Under the pieces are notes generated by a model that was given only the letters and a program-made list of their open reading frames with translations, was not told where the DNA came from and searched no databases. Shown here one piece after another: positions 59,587-64,000 of a stretch of DNA of 64,000 nt; the first letter of the stretch is position 1; the number at the start of each line of letters is the position of its first letter. Source of the stretch: Apiospora phragmitis (taxonomy: Eukaryota > Ascomycota > Sordariomycetes > Amphisphaeriales > Apiosporaceae); assembly GCA_038363925.1 (NCBI GenBank), contig JAQQWL010000004.1, forward strand, positions 62,001 to 126,000. The letters are read 5' to 3'. Both the position numbers and the translations under genes were made by a program.

Positions 59587-61269
59587 ATGCTTAACCAGAC
59601 GACGACGACGACGGCTACTTGGACCACATCAATATCGCACCACGGCAAGCAAGGCCCGAAAATGTCCGCGACATCACCGCCACCGCTCCCCGGGGCTGGG
59701 CTCCCCGACGAGTACAGGGGCGATGAGATCCTCGGCGCCGTCATCGCTACGACGAGCATGGCTTTCATCACCGTGTGCGCCCGTCTCTGGGTGCGCCTGA
59801 CCATGGTACACAAGATGGGATCTGATGTACGTCCAATGAATCTATCTAACCTTGCCTACCTCGTCAAGGTTTACTTATATCATGACGGGCCGTAATCTAA
59901 GTCACTGACCATGGAACAACCAACAGGATTATGCCATGATTATAGCGATGGTAAGTTCTGATCTTACACGAACTGCCAAAAAGGTATTAGTTCTAACGGG
60001 ACTCGCCCAACCCATCAGACTCTCTCCCTGGCTGGTCTAGGAGTGGTCATCCCCCAGGTCGTCTACGGGGCGGGCCGCCACATCGCGCACCTGCGGCCGG
60101 ACGCGGCCAGCATGGGCCTCAAGATCAACTTCGTTTCGCAGGTCGTCTACCTGTGGGCGATCCCGGCCGTCAAGATGTCCATCGGCCTGTTCCTGCTGCG
60201 CATCGCGCCCAACAAGGGCTACCGGCGCGTCCTCCAGGGCGTCATGCTCTTCACCATGGCCTACACCATGATGTGCTTCGTCACGCTGCTGCTGCAGTGC
60301 ACCAACCTGGCCATCCTCTGGGACCCGACGGTCCAGACCACCTGCTGGTCCAGGCAGACGCTCCAGACGCTCAGCTACGCCAACTCCAGTGAGTAGTATA
60401 CATGCTTACTTACCTATTATCAGAAAGTCCGGTATCTAACAACTACGAAACCCAAAGTCGTCAATATCCTCACTGATATGTTCTTTGCCGTTCTTCCTAT
60501 ACCAATGCTCTGGAATGTGCAGATCAACTTGCGCACCAAGGCATCCTTGATCTGTATTATGGGACTGGGTGTGTTGTAAGTCACCACCAACACACATTCT
60601 CTGTCTCTTGTCATCTGACTCCACCCCGTATTTCCAGTGCCGTCGCGGCCGCCATCGTCAAGTCGTTCTTCATCTCCAACTACGGCAAGACGGGTGACTT
60701 CCTCTGGGACTCGACCGACCTCACCATTTGGATCTCGTAAGAATCCCCTCTTCCCACTCCCCTTCCCCTCCTACCGATTTTGAATAGCTTTTTGCTGTGA
60801 GTGACACACGGGCTAACCTAACCAACGCCAGGACCGAGTGCAACACCGGCATCATCGCGGCCTGCCTGCCGTGCCTGAAGCCCCTGTTCAAGCGCATCCT
60901 CGAGACCACGACGCAGCGCTACGGCCGCAGCAGCAAGGGCTCCTCGCCAACCAGACGGACCGGTCCTACAAGATGAAGCCGTACGGCAGCAGCAGCCAGA
61001 AAGGCGGCGGCGGCAGCCACGGCTCCCGCCAGTTCCAGCCACAGAACCAGTCCAAGATCGGACGGGCCAGCAGCAGCGGCCGGGTGATGATGCACAGCAG
61101 CAGTAAGAGGGGTAGTAGTAACACGGGAGGCGGCGGTGAGGACGAGCTGGCCCTGACCAAGGAGGCCTCGCGCACGGCCACCACCAAAGTCACCACCGTC
61201 ACCGTCGACACGTCGCACAGGGCCGATTCGTCGTGGTGGTCCCCTACCAGCCCCCGCATGCGGGTGTGA
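59587..61269 (+). CDS. Rhodopsin-domain 7-TM protein (PTH11/SAT-like)
   Basis: Six exons: 59587..59826, 59927..59950 (24-nt micro-exon encoding DYAMIIAM), 60019..60388, 60458..60575, 60638..60736 and 60832..61269, all with matching phase. Hallmarks are LGAVIATTSMAFITVCARLW, VYLWAIPAVKMSIGLFLLRI, the Cys-containing loop ILWDPTVQTTCW, ILTDMFFAVLPIPMLWNVQI and TECNTGIIAACLPCLKPLF. The cytoplasmic tail is Ser/Gly/Gln-rich. The family holds putative Pth11-type receptors. One G is missing near 60939; the correct tail reads LLANQTDRSYKMKPYGSSS and ends at 61269. The start may instead be the ATG at 59662 (MSATSPPP). Confidence 0.88.
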
Positions 61270-62101
61270 GTAGGTAGGTAGTTAGGTGAGCGGCGGGTGG
61301 AGCCTGCTTGCTTGCTGGTGCTACTACTACTACTGCTGCTGGTGCTGCTGCTGGTGCTGCTATCATTGCGTAACGATACCCATCTTTCCCCCCGCGAATA
61401 TATATACCACCGATATATCTTATTCAGCCCTTGATCATATACGTATCCAGAACATGATTTTATGAGCGCCTAGAAGAGCATATAGCAATATACCTTATTT
61501 TCATGTCTTTCCTCCGAGATATAACTTCTCAGTCACCGCCAAGAACGCCAAGAAGCAGAAAGCTTGACTTCCCAGGAACAAAGAAAAACAAGGCCCGAAA
61601 TACACTAAGGGGGGAAGTTCTAGGAGGGCCGAAACCGGGATAATCCGCTCACATGAATCAACGGCGAACCCGGAGACACAAATAGTGACAAAATACCAGC
61701 ATCACCCATGAAGAAGATGAACCCATTAAGCAGTTGCTAGAGGATGATTCGCAGCTCCAAGGAACTTTCTGCGAGCGATGGACTCGGAGAGTACCACAAG
61801 GGAAGTAGAGTATCCTTTTACGAAGTCGAGCAAGCCAATGATTGCCAATATGGTCGCAGCCACGAACAAACAAGTCTGCTTGGCAGCACTAAGAAGCTAA
61901 CCAGCCATTTGATATTGTGTAAATGCAAACTACCTGGATAGAGAGACGTGAACATCTCGAGTGTACACGAGCAGGCAATAAAAAACGGTGTCCACCATTC
62001 TTTTTTCTAAGATTCGTCTCTTGATTTCATTTCATTGACCAAACTCCATCCGTCTTTTTCTTTTCCTTCTTTCTCTCTTTCTTTCTCTCCCTGTCACTCA
62101 A
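61270..62101. other. Convergent intergenic spacer
   Basis: 3' regions of the receptor and HEL2 genes; CTACTACTACTGCTGCTG trinucleotide stretch near 61320, otherwise nothing seen. Confidence 0.4.
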
Positions 62102-62373
62102 CTAACCCCATTGCACGAACACCTTCTTCTGTTTCTTCTTCTTCCCTTTCGTGTCATCGGCGTCCGCCTCCTCCGCCTCCAAATCAGCGGCCGTCGCATC
62201 GCCCCCAGCCCTTCCACTCCAGTTGAAGCCCGTATCCCGCGAGCCCCCCATGTCCCGGCGCACGGCGCCCCGACCGTACCCGAAGATCGTGGTCAGGGGC
62301 TTTGGCGCCGCCGGCAGAGCCGGGAAGTTGTCTTGTCCGCCACTTGCCGGTTTGGGAGCCCTTTGGATGCTGT

Positions 62374-62405
<32 letters not shown>

Positions 62406-64000
62406 TTGTTGTTGTTGTAGTTTGAAGACGGCTGACTGTGGCTGCTCGGTCCCCACAGGGAAGCCGATGTCGCGGCAGATGACGACGATGCTGCGGCCGT
62501 AGGCTGGGGTCCCTTGGAGGCTTTCGGGGTAGAAGTGCGAGCAGGAGGTAATGAGGGAACGAAACAGTAGGAGGAGGTCGCGAGGCAGTGGACCCGGCGG
62601 ATGCTGCCCAGCTGCTGGACTGCTGTGAGTTTGATCTCTGGGACTGCTGTGTCATGTTCTTGAGCTTGAGCACGCGTGTAGTATGACGCTGTGTACTTGG
62701 CATGTTGGATGCAGCAGCAGTAGCAGAGCTTGATGCAGCGGCCGCCCACCCACTGCTTTGCGTGGTAGCACCATGCATTCCCGACAGATTGGGCAACGTA
62801 GGATAATCTTCGTTGATGGCGCGCCAGTCGTTCCATGCTTTGCGCAACCGTTCCGCCTTGCCTTTGTCCTCGAACAGGTCCGCAACCTCACGAACAAGTG
62901 TGCCCAGTGCTGTTGACGAGGTCTCGGAAAATAGCGAAAAGAAAGATTCAACGAGTGCCGTGGGTGTTATCGAATCTTGACGGTAAGCAGAGATCTTAGC
63001 TCTGAAGGTCGCCATCTTGCTCGCGTCATTTTGTAGAAGATTCGAGGCACGTTCTACGACAGAAGCATGACGGACAAGGCGAGCGCGCTCCTCGGGTGTT
63101 AGGTTGGGGTCGGTCACACTAAGGCCTTCCATACCAGCCGTCGGAACGGCCTCTGCAGCCGGCGCGGCGTTGTTGGATGCTGACGCGCCATTACGCTGTC
63201 CCGCCCGCGCATTTCGAGGGGTTGTCGTCGATGGACCTACGGAGCTAGAAGAAAGCTGCCCTCCAAATGTGCGTGTAGACACCGACTGGGATGAGTGGAT
63301 GGCCATTTGCCGCTGGAAGGCCAGCTCGTCACGGCGCAGCGGCTGCGCGGAGCTTGCTGGTATTGGTTCGGCATTGGGGTCGCGACCTCGCCTGCCTCGG
63401 CCGCCCCGGCCGCCCTCCCTCTCGCCCCCTCCACGACGTTCCTGCTGGTACGGTTGTCGGAAGTCAAAGCCAGCCATGTCGACGAGCCTTGCGTCTCGTC
63501 GTACATCTTTGGACAATGTGCTCCCGTGCTCGCTCAGCTGATGGGCCTTCAGGTCCAGCTCCGACGCAAAGACTACAAACTTCTTCTCTTGACATTCGCG
63601 ATCCGAGCAAAGGTAGTGGTCCTTCTGGAAATGCTTCTCCAGAGCATTGTAGTCCATGTAATAGTGGGGCTGCCTTGGATCTTCTCGGTCGCATAGGAAA
63701 CATCGTTCGTGCTTATTGCGACAGTGTTCGTACAGTTTGTCATCGTCGTAGAAGCGGGAACCGCAGAAGGCGCAGAGGGGATGGCCCCGGAAGCCTGTCT
63801 GATCAATCGCACCCGGCCGATCGTCTCCGTTCCGCATGTGCTTTTCCAGCTCCTTATCCGTGAAGAGATCATGTTCATGGGTGAAGACCTTCTTGTTGCG
63901 GGTACACAAGTCGCACATCTTCTTGTTGTGGGCGCTTCGAACATGGCGATGAAGGTCGGGCCAGCCAAGGCCAGCAAAGTCACAGTCGACGTCGGGGCAG
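62102..64000 (-). CDS. HEL2: HEL2/ZNF598-type E3 ubiquitin ligase, 5' end missing
   Basis: The gene runs off the right edge; the visible part begins DVDCDFAGLGWPDLHRHVRS and lacks the N-terminal RING. Consecutive C2H2-type fingers follow: MCDLCTRNKKVFTHEHDLF, HPLCAFCGSRFYDDDKLYEH, RCFLCDRED and LCSDRECQEKKFVVFASELD. Next come an Arg/Gly patch (GGRGGRGRRGRD), a helical central domain (LTPEERARLVRHASVVERAS, LFEDKGKAERLRKAWNDW) and a C-terminal tail with poly-Asn/Ser and QDNFPALPAAPKP, ending in a Lys-rich KGKKKKQKK. Hel2 senses collided ribosomes and ubiquitinates 40S proteins to start ribosome-associated quality control. One base is missing near 62556, after which the frame continues SLPPARTSTPKASKG. 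Confidence 0.93.
62370..62420. repeat. Trinucleotide repeat coding poly-Asn/Ser
   Basis: GTT/GCT-type triplets on the plus strand, read on the minus strand as Asn runs separated by Ser in the HEL2 C-terminal tail. Confidence 0.8.

Noticed and set aside
1..64000. CRISPR arrays, bacterial operons, ribosome binding sites
   Set aside because: Eukaryotic (fungal) sequence with spliceosomal introns; no regularly spaced repeats seen.

Overview
The window is nuclear DNA of a filamentous ascomycete, most likely a sordariomycete. Most genes carry short (about 50-120 nt) GT..AG introns with fungal branch points, third codon positions are C/G-rich, and the families present are typical of Pezizomycotina: UstYa/DUF3328, rhodopsin-domain 7-TM receptors, NACHT-ankyrin NLR-like proteins, WSC and small secreted proteins, S53 sedolisins and CBM1-tagged esterases. 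All calls come from reading translations and splice signals by eye; no homology search was run.

Layout. 0-9 kb: left-edge UstYa-like gene (-), fungal protein-kinase-like gene (-, frameshifted), relic of a membrane-protein gene (-), and a fungal type I membrane protein (-). 9.9-16.8 kb: a WSC mini-protein (+), a large NACHT-ankyrin gene (-, many frame breaks), and an internally deleted zinc-alcohol-dehydrogenase relic (+). 18-25 kb: PNS1 choline-transporter-like protein (+), an Asn/Gly-rich coiled-coil membrane protein (-), a small secreted protein (-), and a rhodopsin-domain receptor (-). 27.5-34.2 kb: extended SDR (-), a tandem pair of tRNA-like elements (-), a SUR7/PalI-like protein (-), and a six-cysteine secreted protein (-). 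37-44 kb: AlkB-like 2OG-Fe(II) oxygenase (+), S53 sedolisin (-), TSR4 (+). 45-55 kb: a run of secreted hydrolase-type genes, all (+): SGNH esterase with CBM1, a degenerate aspartyl-protease-like gene, and a giant SGNH - FG-GAP/VCBS - SGNH gene. 55.7-64 kb: secreted tyrosinase (-), a second rhodopsin-domain receptor (+), and HEL2/ZNF598 (-), running off the right edge.

Housekeeping genes (PNS1, TSR4, HEL2) sit among accessory and secreted-protein genes, and large AT-richer gaps separate them. Nearly every long gene, including the conserved ones, has one or more single-base frame breaks, mostly beside short G/C runs. This pattern fits uncorrected long-read consensus errors better than independent gene death. 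Some loci (ADH relic, the 3.8-5.3 kb relic, the aspartyl-protease-like gene, the giant SGNH gene) also have deletions or in-frame stops and may be true pseudogenes. Exon coordinates below are given where splice phase could be checked.
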